Shown here one piece after another: positions 1-10,845 of a stretch of 64,000 nt of DNA. The notes beneath the pieces were generated by a model. That model made no database searches and had not been told where the DNA came from. It was given only the letters and a program-made list of their open reading frames with translations. Origin of the DNA: Lepeophtheirus salmonis (Eukaryota > Arthropoda > Copepoda > Siphonostomatoida > Caligidae). The stretch lies in contig NC_052132.2 in NCBI RefSeq assembly GCF_016086655.4, positions 22,446,805 to 22,510,804 on the forward strand, given 5' to 3'. Position 1 is the first letter of the stretch. Every line of letters begins with the position of its first letter. A program made the position numbers and the translations under genes.

Positions 1-1554
1 AACTCTTCGAAAACGCAAGTCTCCTACAAGGAGGTCCTCCTCACCTCCTAAAAAGGTCAAACCATCGCCTGGACTCGAGATAGATCTTTCCCCCTTTGAG
101 GCTACGGAAAATGTGCAATTGGATCATCCCTATTCTCACCCATCAGCTCAAGTCATTAATGAGAAGCTCCAATGGCAAACGAATATGATTTTTGAGCTTG
201 CAGACCGTTCTAAAAAATACAGATGTCAACGGAATACAATCTCCAAGAAGTTAGGAAACTTTCGACTTCATTCGAAGGTTTGATCGATTATTTGATTTCA
301 CCAACAGCAGAAATCCTTTGGCCAAAGGATTCAAATCTCTTCTTAGTATTGGGAATGAAGTCTTTTGGAAACCATTTATTGAAGAAATGCTATCGTATAT
401 TAACAAATTGAAGGATGAATCTGGCAATCCTTTTGTCAAAACGAAAAAAAAGAACAGCTTTTGTTGGATTCATGGCATATTCAATTCCCTTGTAAAATCG
501 AAAATGATAAAGTATCTTTTAACATACAAACTATCTCAGGTAGATATCTATCAGGAGCCAACCGGTTACCCGGGTTGGTTAGGCCTTGTGATCGGCGCTG
601 TTTTATTGATTCGGTTCGTTCCGGTATTTAAATTAAATACATTATAGTTTTCATAATACCTGCTACGGTCGGCTCATCCTATTTATACATATTAATTTCA
701 CTTTAAATCCTATTTAATCCTAATTATTTTTCAGGATCATATCGAATTATTCTTCTGTGTCATACGATCCGCATTTAGGCAATAATAACCCAACTTGTCC
801 AATGTTTTCCTCCATTTATAAGTGGCTATTAGTCACACATCATGTTTCCGACGGTGGAGGCAATTGCATAAGACTCGATGATACTGTTGCACTCTTCACT
901 ACATCAAAGAACAAGAGGACAGAATCAGATCTGATATCATACCTGGATGATGAAGATTTATCCCTGATTAAGAAATATGGCCTGGAAGATAAAAATATTC
1001 ACTTTTCCAAGACCACGACTATTGTTATTTGCCTCCTTTTGTGAAATGCCTTACACAACTCAAAGAGTGTGTGTTTGCTTACATCAGTGGATATGTAGTA
1101 AGGTCAGTTTCTAAGTACTTAGTATGCCCTGAGTGCTTAGAAGCTCTTTACTGTCATAATCCATGTAACTACAGCAATTCTTTAATAGTGAGGAAATGCA
1201 ATGGAGGTCTCCTTTATCCATCAAAAAATGTATTGGAAATATGTATAGAAACTGAAAAATGTATCTTTAAGACTCAAAAGGAGTTATCGAGACCAAAGCT
1301 ATTGTGATACAAAACACTATTACCAGCCGTGTCCTACAAATATGCAATTATGAATCCTAGATATTTAAGGAACTTGAATCTCATAGTCTTGACAGATCAC
1401 CATTAAATACCCATATCCTTAAATTACAAAAACGTATTATCCTGACATATTTTTAAATTAGGCTTTACATGAAGCCAGCCTCATTTCTGAGCATTTAAAA
1501 AAAGAATTTATACGAAAGTATTTTTCGAAACAGATTATTTTTAAGAATCAATGA
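1..1554 (+). pseudogene. P-element/THAP9-type transposase, internally deleted
   Basis: A dead DNA transposase of the P-element/THAP9 family. The window opens inside a frame (2-265) that reads as a Ser/Lys/Pro-rich linker and a helical stretch, as found after the N-terminal THAP zinc finger; the finger would lie left of the window. It then jumps straight to the C-terminal half in another frame: FTNSRNPLAKGFKS at about 285-325, then GNEVFWKPFIEEM and KLKDESGNP. After an intron come LSQDHIELFF, NNNPTC, a divergent stretch, AYISGYVVRS with CPECLEAL (about 1077-1145), VRKCNGGLLYPSKNV, and finally HLKKEFIRKYFSK up to a stop at 1552-1554. The RNase H-like catalytic core expected between the helical linker and FTNSRNP is absent. 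Frameshifts lie near 265, 775, 1035 and 1300, and there is another in-frame stop near 1355. AATAAA motifs follow at 1606 and 1628. Family call fairly sure; function lost. Confidence 0.75.
540..734 (+). other. Probable spliceosomal intron in the P/THAP9 pseudogene
   Basis: Reading frame continuity identifies this intron. The upstream exon ends ...YKLSQ at 539, followed by GTAGAT. A pyrimidine-rich stretch ends in TTTTTCAG at 734, and the next codons read DHIELFF, which joins in phase 0 to give the QDHIELFF run typical of this transposase family. The intron is 195 bp. The protein join is direct evidence; that splicing really occurred is inference. Confidence 0.65.
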
Positions 1555-2159
1555 TTCAAAGGTCTTGAATATCATGTGTATATTATATTTGTATTTTCTA
1601 AAAATAAATAGTATCAAAGATTGTTGTAATAAAATCATTCTAGTTTATTGTTGGTTCTGATGCAACATGGCTTCTCAAAGAACACTGACTTTATTGTATA
1701 ACATCTGTTGTCAATGAGAAGGATATGATCACGGAGCAAGATGTAAGTGAGTGTAGACCCTGAACGTTGCAAGTGTAAGAGTGCTTTAACTAAAAGAAGG
1801 ATTCCGATTAACAGACGACAAAGTACATAAATGAATTTGGATTAAAAGGACAAGGAGAAGAACTTGAATCTTATCCTTATCTTAAGTCTTGTACAGCTTC
1901 GAGAATTTCGTTGGGCCTCCTATGATCGAAGTGAGAGAGAAGTCTCCTATATATCTTAATATACAAATTATAAGTACCTAAGATGGCTGCTGACGGTTGA
2001 CTCTACTTTTCTTTGCCTATTGAAAATCCAGTTATTAAATAGGTCGGTGATAAGAACTCATTGATTAAACCAAGGTATGTATCTATTAGTGTTGAAACTT
2101 GGTACAGCACCGAATTTTTTTTTTTCGGTTCGATCTTAAGTAATAAGAAACTGATTGGT
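1555..2159. other. Non-coding flank with LTR-like texture, no gene seen
   Basis: I see no open coding frame. The part 1650-2110 is less AT-rich than its surroundings and reads like decayed promoter/LTR or 3' UTR material, with AATAAA motifs near its left edge. There is no identifiable partner copy elsewhere in the window. Confidence 0.3.
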
Positions 2160-2771
2160 TTTCGCCATCTAGTGGTTGTGAATGTTTTATGAGTTTGTTC
2201 TTGTAATGATAGACAAAGTTTAAAAATTATACTATGAGGGGGTATTTATTTCATACATGCGAATCTAATTAGGGGACCTGTCTCCCTTATTCCTATTAGT
2301 AAACATCCCCTATCGTCCTAATTAGTTTAGGTTAAAGAAATAATCCCTAATATGTATACTAACATTGTTTTGAAGCAAAAGCTTAAAGCTTCTTCACATT
2401 TTGTCTATACAAATGTAGGGTATAAGTCAAAAAGTTGCGACGCTCTCACGCAACCTTTCTTAATGTAGTTTTGAATTCCTAAAAAAATGAATATTATAAT
2501 TTTCTTAAATTCAAGTCAATATAAAGGAATTATAAATTTTATTTTGAAATCATCATAAATTAATTAATAAGATTAAAATTGTTATTGTATACACGTATAT
2601 ATATTATCTTCTATTTTATTTTTTCCTTCGTATGAAAATATAGATTGATAAAGACAAATTAGCTAAAATCTTAATTTTTAGAAAATTTTGAATTTTCGAT
2701 TAACTTTTATTTCGTCCATGCTAATTGGTATATATATTATCTATTTTAAAAAAATGACATGTAAAAAGTAT
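2160..2771 (-). repeat. Dispersed repeat R1, inverted copy
   Basis: This stretch is the reverse complement of 16638-17270 over most of its length. Shared landmarks include GGGTATAAGTCAAAAAGTTG (2418 onward; complement near 17020), the block around TTCGATTAACTTTTATT (about 2695) and the flank AATGATAGACAAAGTTTAAA (about 2203). The other two copies lie on the opposite strand about 14 kb away. It has no coding frame. It may be a non-autonomous element or an LTR fragment; I could not define its ends. Confidence 0.7.
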
Positions 2772-4400
2772 GAACACAAGTTTCTGGCATTTTTTGCTCT
2801 TCCTCAACTAGAAATGACGCTGGAAGTACTTTTTCTCAAAAAAGTGTGGGATGAATTTCTATTGTTCAACGAATTATCTTCCATTTCTTATAATAAATTA
2901 TTTTGATTACCCTAAAGAGGCCCGTTATTCTTTTTAAAGATTACAAAAATTTACGGTCACAATAAAATTAAATAAAAATATAGTGTCCCTGATTTAATTT
3001 TCATTTGCTATATTGAACATAAATGAAGATAAGAAAAAAATCACAATTGATTTTTTTACTTTAATGTACGATAATTTTTGATAACGTAATTATATTATCT
3101 TCGCGAGTCGATGATAGGATTTAACAATGAAGAGAGCGTTTGAGCCATTAATCTTCAATGAAAACCTAATTTTGAAATTTTTATTGAAGGAACGCATTCT
3201 ATTAATATAATATGAGGTTCGTAGTCGACATTAAAGAGTGAGAAGCTCTTTTCACTATTGAATACTACTTGAACTCACAACTTGAAATACAAATAATAAA
3301 ACGAAATGCTTGACTGTTTCCATCCCTCTTTTCCTAACGAATCCTTTGAGTCCCCTCACTTCAACTTCAGTTCTAGCCTTTGACGAATGTAATTGTAATA
3401 TTATTGAGATAAATATCAAATATGAGTTAGGATCTAAGGCATAAATTGATTTTAATCCTCCCTTTGATGTTATGCATTCTTTACAATCAAACTCAATTAA
3501 ATATATATTACTTGTGAGTCATCACTCATCGATCTTTGCTTAATCAAAGAAAAAATTAATATGAATATAGTTTATGATTATTTTTATAAGATTTCAGATT
3601 TTCCTATGTAAGTAAAGTGTTCAAAGTGATTCGTTAAACCTGTGCAATAGGATAATTATTCCGAGATTTCGGTTTTGTGTTCGTAATTTTCATCTCAATG
3701 TTGTCATACAGGGATTTATAATTTTGAAAATATAAGGATTTTTTTTTTAAATAAATAAACATCAGTATCAATATAACAATGATTAAACTATTTATTAGTG
3801 TTTTTACATATAAATTTTATACACAACTGTTTTAAATGTTTGTCAATGCAAAATTTACAGTAACTACATTTTCTCTCTTTTATATTTAAATATCGTTTAT
3901 ATAAGAAAACCCCAATACAATTAAAGCACTTTTACTTCACTTATGATGATGATGAGGTAAGAGGACTTGAGGAAGGAAGCTGATTAAATATAAGAGGGGC
4001 TTGAGGTATAGAAACATATTTAAGGTTGAAAGAACTATGGGGTAGAAAGAAGTGCTGATGTTGAAAACGGATTCGAGATTGAACGAGAGTATGAGATAGA
4101 AAGAAGACTTGAGATAGACGAGATTGATTCCATAAAAGTTCTTATAATTTTTTTGTCTTTTTCTCACAATTGATCAGAGGAGCTATACTTTTTTCTAGAT
4201 ATTATTTCCTTTCTTCTGTTAAAAAAGCTTCTTCAAATAAATAATCTTCAGGAATCAAAATTGTTCATTCCTCAGATGAAATGATCTTCTTTAATAGCTG
4301 TAATATTTAATTTTTTTACTATTGGACCACTCATTCATTCTTACAATTCCGGGATGATCAGAGGAGAACATAAATACGTGATATTCTTTTATTCCTTTTA
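2772..4400. other. AT-rich, no gene; purine-rich tract at 3950-4135
   Basis: No credible coding frame. The one notable texture is 3950-4135, where the plus strand is overwhelmingly A and G with loosely repeated GAGGTAGAAAGAAG / CTTGAGATAGA-like blocks. The minus-strand reading frame over it is most simply explained by that composition. Confidence 0.4.
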
Positions 4401-4441
4401 TCTTTCTAAAGTATTAAGATATAATTTTTCCCCCAATTGAA

Positions 4442-4660
4442 CTATTTAACTCCATCTTGTTTTGGAGTCGTATTATTTACTAATTCAACTAAGTAATCAA
4501 TGCAATCTACACATTGCTGATTTTTAGAAGGTTTAGAAATCATTCCAAAGCTGTGATCGGCAGAAAATTTGGAAAAACTCTCTACTAGAAAATGAATATA
4601 GATTTTATCTACTTTTCCCAGCATCACAATGTAGGCTAAAAGGCTCATAATAATGAAATT
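4442..4660 (-). pseudogene. Short coding remnant of an unidentified repeat protein
   Basis: The minus strand holds a 68-residue frame starting at 4648: VDKIYIHFLVESFSKFSAD followed by HSFGMISK and ending DYLVELVNN. The spacing of the hydrophobic-HF, KFS.D and FGMI blocks resembles a domain I associate with large uncharacterised repeat-encoded proteins of invertebrates (a GHTKFxPD-xFG type block). The Gly-His pair expected in front of KFS is missing here (ESFSKFS). Nothing recognisable continues on either side. Treat it as a possible transposon-protein scrap; a chance frame is still possible. Confidence 0.25.
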
Positions 4661-5390
4661 CTTGTTCTAACCTATGAAATGCAGTAAAAAATAGATGACA
4701 AATAAAAATATTATTGAAAGAAATCCCCCACCATAGTTGTGTCATTGAATTTCAGCCCGAGAAGCAAATTTTAATGCATTATTTCATGTTATACAAGTAA
4801 TGCAGTACAATTAGAGCCTTTCCTCCAAGTTTCTTGTAATAAGTTTAAAGAAATTAAGAATATATAAACATTTTTTAAGTACAATATATAAGTAAACTTG
4901 TTCCGTGTGTCTAATCGTATAAATAATACTATAATAGTGTATAATACAGAGATAATATAATTTTAATATTGTTTCTCTGGGAATAAAACTAGATCGGATC
5001 AACTCACTTTATTTTTATGCAACTCCGTTTTAATAAATATTAGCCAACGTCTGAGGCTATAAATAAGACTAATTATATTTAAAAGGTCATAACAGGGTCA
5101 ATTGGAGTCCCATTAATTAATGGAAGGCTCGAAATTATAGCTAATATTCTTGAGTATCTCAACCCATCCCTCAAATTTGAACATAAATCATATAATGGAA
5201 CAAATATGCCTATAAACTATTTGAACGTTAAGTAAATAAATAAAAGGGGAATTTCTCAATAACTTGATTTTTACTCAAGCGTCATTTCTAGTTGACTCGC
5301 CACATATTTCAATTATTTCGGATTTAATAAAAGTAGATAATATTATATATTTAGTGTTCAACTACACGAGTTGATCTCATTTGAGATATT
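4661..5390. other. AT-rich flank, possibly including the 5' LTR body
   Basis: No coding frame. The right part (about 5240-5446) should be the 5' LTR of the gypsy element that follows, because it runs into the PBS. Without a full 3' LTR to compare, the left LTR boundary cannot be placed. Confidence 0.35.
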
Positions 5391-5447
5391 ATTCGGATAC
5401 TGAAATAAAGAAGTCAATTACAGCGTTTAATTCCGAAAATACTAAAC
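5391..5447 (+). repeat. 3' end of the gypsy 5' LTR
   Basis: The stretch AATTACAGCGTTTAATTCC (from 5415) continuing to ACTAAA is repeated with few changes at 19448-19476, after the integrase of the same element. That is what the two LTR ends should look like. An AATAAA polyadenylation-type motif sits at 5403-5408. The segment lies directly before the PBS. Confidence 0.55.
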
Positions 5448-5464
5448 CGGTGACCCTGACATGA
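5448..5464 (+). promoter_or_regulatory. Primer-binding site, tRNA-Trp type
   Basis: CGGTGACCCTGACATGA matches 14 of 17 bases of the complement of the 3' end of animal tRNA-Trp (TGGTGACCCCGACGTGA, from general knowledge of that tRNA). All three differences are C/T or G/A transitions, and two of them fall at CpG positions. It lies immediately after the LTR end and upstream of gag-like sequence, as a minus-strand primer site should. Confidence 0.6.
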
Positions 5465-5975
5465 AAAAATCGAAGCCTCTCACGTAGTAAGGCAATTTAA
5501 AATTTGTCCCTTCTGGCCCAGCAAGCCCAAATCATGGTTCCGGCGTCTCGAAGTACAATTCAATTTTTATCGTATCACGGAGGAGTCTGAAAGGTATAAT
5601 CACCTACTATCGGCGATTGACGAAGGAGTCCTGAATTTCTTTGCCCCAAGCAGCACGCCCTATTCTGATATGAAGGCGAAAATTCTGGATGAATATAAAA
5701 TTTTGCCACAAAATAAATCAAACAACTCCTCTTAAGGAGGGCCAAAGATCAGGATTATCCGTGCCATTTACTGATAATAATTTGTCGGACCTCATAAGTA
5801 TTGTCAAATACAATGTGACTGCATCAGAGAAACCTAGTATCCTTAGTACCATCGATAACCCTTATGGATCTTCGCTTCGCCCTACTAGTAAACGGATGGA
5901 ATGCTTCTACCATCGGAAATAGGGTAAAAAAGCGACTAAGTATGAAATGCCTCATATTTGCCCAAAATTTATTGG
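5465..5975 (+). pseudogene. Gypsy gag remnant
   Basis: This is the capsid/nucleocapsid region of the Ty3/gypsy element, badly broken by stops. Readable pieces in shifting frames include a hydrophobic stretch around 5545-5600, EKILDEYK-like sequence at about 5670-5700, and KINQTTPLKEGQRSGLSV with PFTDNNLSDL (5700-5800). The end is CFYHRK..KKATKYEMP (about 5900-5950), which resembles the Cys-His zinc-knuckle remnant of arthropod gypsy gags. The calls rest on order (PBS, this, then protease) and on the overall look. No intact frame longer than 77 codons survives. Confidence 0.5.
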
Positions 5976-6049
5976 TTTAAAAAACAGACCAGTCGTCGGG
6001 TATCCAACTCAACATTAAAAATCTGCAGTTCATCAAGTATAGACTCAGG

Positions 6050-7570
6050 TTCAATGCCTAATAATCTTTTGTTTGTCAGTAGTAATGAAAAACGGTTCCT
6101 CATCGATACTGGATCTCAGCGGTCCATAGTTTCGAAAACGTCAAATTCTAGCTATATTGATCCCAAGCTTGTTGCTGCCAACGGAACTCTCCTAGAAACA
6201 TATGGTTTGAGGAAATTATGAATCGAATTGGAGTCTGTTGGCCGATTTTATGGGAGTTTGTTGTGGCAAACATAGAATACGGTGTCATTAGTGCCGATTT
6301 CCTAGTCCTTTTCAGATTGTCTGTCGATATTGAATGTAGGATGTTACGAGTTAACGGAGTGCTGACAACAATAGAAGAGCACTGTAATTGCCAAAAATTA
6401 TTTTTCGAATTTCTTACCCCTCCGTCCGAGGAGGGATTCTGTTCTGAGCCTCGTCATGGTGTCAAACTTGAGATTTTCACAACAGGGAGCCCTTCTTACT
6501 CACGTACTCGTCGAATAACTCCAGAGAAGAAAGCTATAATTAAGGCGGAGATATTCAAACTAGTCTTAGCGGGAAATTTGCAAGGTCAAAATCAAATTAG
6601 TCGCCCCCAATACATTTGTTGGAAAAGCAAGACGGTTCCTGCTGTATGGTCAGAGACTATAGGGAATTGAACAATCTTACACTCCAAGTACCAATGCCTC
6701 ATATTCGCGACTCCATTCGAAATATTGGAGGTTGCAAATACTTCACCAAATTGGACCTCAAGCGCGCCTGCTATCAAGTTCCTATGCCGAGCGAAGACAC
6801 CAAGAAAAAGGCTATTACTACATGCGCCGGATTGTACGAGGTTACGATGATGCCCTTTGGACTCCCTAAATGCATCTAATACATTCCAACGATTGATGGA
6901 TGCGTTATTTGGACTGATGGAGTTTGTATTTGCTTACATAGACGATATAATGGTGGCTTCGCTGTCAAGCAGGTTCTTCAAGTTCTGATCTTGCTTATAG
7001 TGTAGAGAAAAATGAGTTTTGTGAAGCAACGATTGAATTTTTGGGACATGTCATCAGCGAAAACGGTATTCGTTCCATCCAAGAAAAACTCAAATAGGAG
7101 TGCTTGATCAATCCAGAAAAGGTAAAGACTTGCATAAGTTAATTGGGATGGTTAATTATTAGAGAAGACTAGTTCCCAACCTGGAGGCACTGTTGTCCCC
7201 ATTGTATAAATTGTAACCAAAAATCAAAGGCTCCTCCGTGGAGTGGACGGAAGAAGGGAACTCATCGTTCCTTAAATTACGGGGTACTCTTTCCAGTGTT
7301 GCTACCCTTGGGTATTATAGCCCCCAGAAGGACCTTTTTCTGTCTGTCGACGCGTCGGACAAAACTATTGGAGGAGTGCTGGAACAGCAAGAAGGTCGAG
7401 GCAATTTCCTCCCATTAGAATTCTTTAGTAAATCGTTAAATGCAACGAAGACTCGATATTCGACATTCGAGAGGGAGCTCTTTGAGGTTAGAGAGGCCCT
7501 GCAACATTTTAGATTTTTCATTGAAAAACGTATGATTACTGAGTTTACAGACCAAAAAAACGGTGCTTTC
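6050..7570 (+). pseudogene. Gypsy pol: protease, reverse transcriptase, RNase H
   Basis: Ty3/gypsy pol with domains in the canonical order. Protease: LFVSSNEKRFLIDTGSQRS, with the catalytic DTG at 6105-6113. RT: KQDGSCCMVRDYRELNN (6625-6675), FTKLDLKRACYQVPM (about 6741-6785), GLYEVTMMPFGLPK (about 6831-6870) and the YIDDI active-site box at 6934-6948. Thumb/connection: IEFLGHVISENG (about 7030-7065). RNase H: LFLSVDASDKTIGGVLEQ (7337-7390) and ERELFEVREALQHFRFF, ending at FTDQK near 7557. Frames shift repeatedly and stops are scattered, so it cannot make polyprotein. The RNase H domain is cut short and appears to resume at about 18395, so the element is split by an insertion or rearrangement. 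The family call is firm. Confidence 0.85.
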
Positions 7571-7580
7571 TTCTGCTGGG

Positions 7581-7607
7581 TTTTTTTTTTTTTTTTTTTT
7601 TTTTTTT
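7581..7607. repeat. 27-bp poly-T tract at the gypsy break
   Basis: An uninterrupted run of 27 T begins just where the RNase H frame of the gypsy pol is lost. It could be the poly-A tail of a retroposed sequence inserted in the minus orientation, which would make 7581-8210 its body, or simple slippage expansion. Confidence 0.5.
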
Positions 7608-7839
7608 CATCTTTTATCAAGAGGATCACAGAATAAAGGGGAAAAAGATCAAAAATTACAAAAAAAAAGAACAGAAATTCATCTTTTTTATTGGTATCCA
7701 GATTACAACTACGCACCCGGTAATGTTTGATCCCTCATGACGTCATTGATGCAGTTTTGTCAATGCTTATAGTAAAGAAGTCAAATCCCTTTTGGATTTG
7801 ATTTTCTAATAAAACAATCTCTTAAATAATAGATCTTGT

Positions 7840-8060
7840 AATAAATAAGTAGCACTTTCTTATAAAGAAGTTCAATGAGTGCATCTGCATTGCTCCACTC
7901 CTTCCTCTCCACAAAAATGAAAGGGCAGACTTCGCATGTGCTGACCACAACGCCCAAGGCCATAGTTCCAGCCGGATTTTTGTTCTGAAGACCTATCTCA
8001 GTGAAGCTGATTTGAGCTCCTTGGATATGGTCTTTTGGGGGACTTGCCGCGATAATTTTT
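7840..8060 (-). pseudogene. Mariner transposase core remnant
   Basis: The minus-strand frame contains GLQNKNPAGTMALGVV, then CPFIFVERKEWSNADALIEL and LYKKVL. This follows the mariner pattern of (R)TKNPA..MV.GVV.S....P.F...G.....D.Y...L..KVL, the segment between the first and second catalytic Asp. The N-terminal DNA-binding part and both flanking catalytic blocks are missing or unreadable. It sits inside the break of the gypsy element. Other Tc1-like families share this block, so the subfamily is not assigned. Confidence 0.5.
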
Positions 8061-8609
8061 ACTCTTTTGTTATTGTTATAAATATTATAATTTTTTTTAT
8101 GAGTTAAATTTTTTAATTCATATAACTTTTTAAAAGTTTGCTTTTCTGAATGCAGGACGTAACAAATTTCTAATTTTTTTATTTTGTGACTGAAGAAATG
8201 GATCCACAATTTTGATAGCGATTAAATTTTGTTCTAAGGTCTGAGATCTGGATCGAAAATCAGTTTAGAACATATTTTTTATAAGTCTCTTCTGGATCAT
8301 TTTACAAATTATTTCCCATAGATACTCATTTTACCATCACAGCCAATCATCTTACCTGGAAGACGCACTTATCAAATTTCATGTGAGCAAACTTTAAACT
8401 TTAATGTGTGTTGAAAGTCCCTTCCCTTCTTATTTTTATAAAAAAATTTGATTTCTAGCTATTTTACTTCATAAAAAATAATCATATATTATCTTTAAGT
8501 AGGAATAACGTGGCCTCTGTAGGGCTGATCAGAATATATTATTTAAAGAAATGGAAGATAATTATTAGAAGAATACAAATCTTAATCACACTTTTAGAGA
8601 AAAAGATAA
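8061..8609. other. AT-rich, nothing recognised
   Basis: No coding-like frame or repeat partner seen; low-complexity A/T runs dominate. Confidence 0.4.
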
Positions 8610-8852
8610 GGAAGAAGTTTCAAAAATTATATTCGGATTTCCAGCCAATTAAGTGACTCTTACGCCATTGGTAGTTTTTATAGCTTTTGGGGTACAACTG
8701 AAGATTTGACAGTGTTTAACGTGACAATAACTGATGTCAAAGGGAAAAGTACTATTTGGAAACTTGGAAATCACAGTGAAAATAAGAAATGGAACTGGAG
8801 AAAAAATCTATCTTCTTGCATATGTTTTGAATTCGGCTTCTTAAAACTTTAA
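8610..8852 (+). other. Candidate exon resembling a MAM domain
   Basis: An open stretch of 80 codons without its own start runs from 8610 to the stop at 8850-8852. It reads ...YAIGSFYSFWGTTEDLTVFN, then VTITDVKGKSTIWKLGN, HSENKKWNWRKNLSS. The series FWGTTEDLTVF, (S)TIWKLGNHS and K.W.W matches the core pattern of extracellular MAM domains (F.Y...G...G.L.V......ellW..sG..g..W). An AG (TTTCCAG) at 8638-8644 could be a splice acceptor; no good donor was identified before the stop. If real, it is one exon, intact or decayed, of a secreted or receptor-type host protein. No further MAM exon was seen nearby. This is pattern recognition only. Confidence 0.3.
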
Positions 8853-9455
8853 TATTAAGAACATTCATAATTCCTCAGTAATAACAAGAGATGTTAAAGT
8901 GAAGCATCTATTTTTCCATTACGAAAAAACAAAATAGAGCGACATATCTTAATCAACGACGGGATAAATTATTCTCCTAAACTCATTGCACTTTGGTTAA
9001 TTTAGCATTACTTAGAAACATGTGTGTTGGACAAAAAGCATTAATTTTCAATTTGAATTAAATATAACTTTTCTTTGTTTTATTTTTTTAGAAATATTTT
9101 TGAAATACAAATATCTCTATTATAATTCCTTCATTTTTTTAAAACCTTGAACTCTCAAGATTTAATTGATCTATTAGAAAATGTTATACTTAAAATTATA
9201 TTTCATTACTGATTTTACCATGCAAAACCTCAAATCTTGGACTTTAAAGAAAGAAAAAAGATTTTTCCGCAACGAAGTTTTTTGCCCACTGGAAACCTCG
9301 ATTTTCAAAAAAAAAAAAAAAAGACCTGACAAAAATTTATTATAAATATTAAAATTAGAAAAAAGTTTTCAAAAAACCTCTTCATAACACGTCCAAATTT
9401 ACTAAATCTAAGGTGAAAAAAGATATCTGCTATTATCATTCTAAATTTGCAATGA

Positions 9456-9665
9456 GCTCAACTACCTGTTCAGGAGCTAGTTGCCACATTCACTGACAGG
9501 ATGCAGGACAATTTAAACTCCGACATAATGGCTGTTGTGGGAGTAAAGTGCGAGGAAGGTCACTTCTGGTCAGCTTTTCTTCAAAGAATTTCATTGGCTT
9601 TGTTAAGGAGAGATTTTTCATTCAAAGTTAGAAACAAATCCATTTTCTACTCATTTTTTCTATGA
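9456..9665 (+). other. Candidate exon of unknown protein
   Basis: An open frame of 69 codons lies between stops at 9453 and 9663. It begins AQLPVQELVATFTDRMQDNL and continues with MAVVGVKCEEGHFWSAF, LQRISLALLRRDFSF. Composition and codon mix are clearly more protein-like than the surrounding A/T. A pyrimidine-rich CTACCTGTTCAG at 9462-9473 would make a fair splice acceptor immediately before GAG CTA GTT. I do not recognise the family. It lies on the same strand as the MAM-like island 600 bp upstream, so the two could belong to one host gene, but that is speculation. Confidence 0.25.
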
Positions 9666-10334
9666 TTTCTGTAATTTCTGGTAATTATATTTTGAAGGAA
9701 GAAAATGAAACTTTTAAAGTTCAGCATTTTACTTTAAAATTAAAACATCTCAATCCCTTAACTAATAGTAAATTCAATTTGACCAAAAAAAAGTCTTAAA
9801 ACCATACACAATGATAATCACGAAGGAGCAAATAACAACACCCCTGCACTAGTCAAATACATAAACTTTTTTCGTTTTTAGTACAACGCTTTCACTTCTT
9901 TTAACTTAATGCATCGCAACTTGGTCACAAAGTTCTCAAAGGGACATTGCTATATTTTCAATAATAAGGAATTCAATTGAGGTCTATTCTTTTCAACTGG
10001 GGTTTTAGAAATATATTTATTTGAATCAGCTAAGGTTTTACATGATTGCAAGATAATTTACTCCTAAGGCACAGGGAGGGAAACACAAGTGAAGGGTCGA
10101 AGCGAGCATAGTAAAATCTATGATTGTGATAACTGATAAGTTAATGAAGTATGTTGATATATAATATAAATATATCATAATCACAAATACATGTCATGGA
10201 CGAGGTCCCCAATGACTTCTGGTTCGACTTTAAAATCATTACCTCCTCTCAATTTAAGAGCAATGGGCCAGTCTGACGCCTTTAGAGTTATGTTAAACAT
10301 ATCGGTAATTATATTCTCCACCATGCAATTTGCC
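9666..10334. other. AT-rich, no gene
   Basis: Nothing coding recognised. A short less-AT-rich patch at 10195-10290 has no partner. Confidence 0.35.
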
Positions 10335-10660
10335 TGATACAATCAATAGGCAATATTGATTTTTTCTGATGCAATTATTTTCGATGATTGCATCATACAT
10401 CCATATAAAAGGGCACACAAAACACCACAGGATGTTAGTTGAAATTAAATATATGAAATGGTGAGAGAGTACTCCTTGGAGACTAGGGCCAATGCTGTTG
10501 GCAAGATAGAGGGTGGATCAAGCCAGAGAGATGTTGCTCAAAGGTTACAGATTCCTCTCAGGACAATTGATAATTGGTGTAAGAAATACACAGTACAGCA
10601 TGGACAAACCCTTGCAAATCAGAAGGGTCGAGGAAGGGGGGAAAAAATTGGCAATTAATT
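10335..10660 (+). pseudogene. Tc1-like transposase, 5' fragment only
   Basis: This is the 5' end of a Tc1-type element. The leader 10335-10457 is matched in reverse complement by 55655-55790 (for example CATACATCCATATAAAAGGG at 10393). The start ATG at 10458 opens MVREYSLETRANAVGKIEGG, then SSQRDVAQRLQIPLRTIDNW, the first helix-turn-helix of the bipartite paired-like DNA-binding domain, then the GRGRG AT-hook-like linker before a stop at about 10656. Compared with the longer copy at 54599-55654 this fragment keeps only the first ~60 residues. The catalytic domain is absent, replaced by unrelated AT-rich DNA. Firm on family, and certainly non-functional as a transposase. Confidence 0.75.
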
Positions 10661-10794
10661 TTTGGAAAATAATAATTTCAATATACATTATCTTTAAATT
10701 TTCCCTTTTTTAATTCCCCACCATGAACCGAGGGGTCGATTAAAATCTGAACACTTCGAATTTTAAACTTGAACTAGAACGGGGCTTACCTCGC

Positions 10795-10845
10795 TATCAC
10801 AAAAGTATACAATGAATTTTGTTGTCATCTGTCAATATGCCTGTT
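10795..10845 (+). repeat. Dispersed short repeat R2, copy 1
   Basis: The block ATGAATTTTGTTGTCATCTG (10811 onward) with its left flank recurs at 30852-30897 and, in reverse complement, at 38868-38915. The shared core reads approximately CACGAAA.TA.AC.ATGTATTTTGTTGTCAGCTGTCGAT. No coding content. Boundaries beyond the core are unclear. Confidence 0.5.

Noticed and set aside
7315..7716. 133-codon minus-strand frame with poly-Lys
   Set aside because: Antisense of gypsy RNase H plus the poly-T tract.
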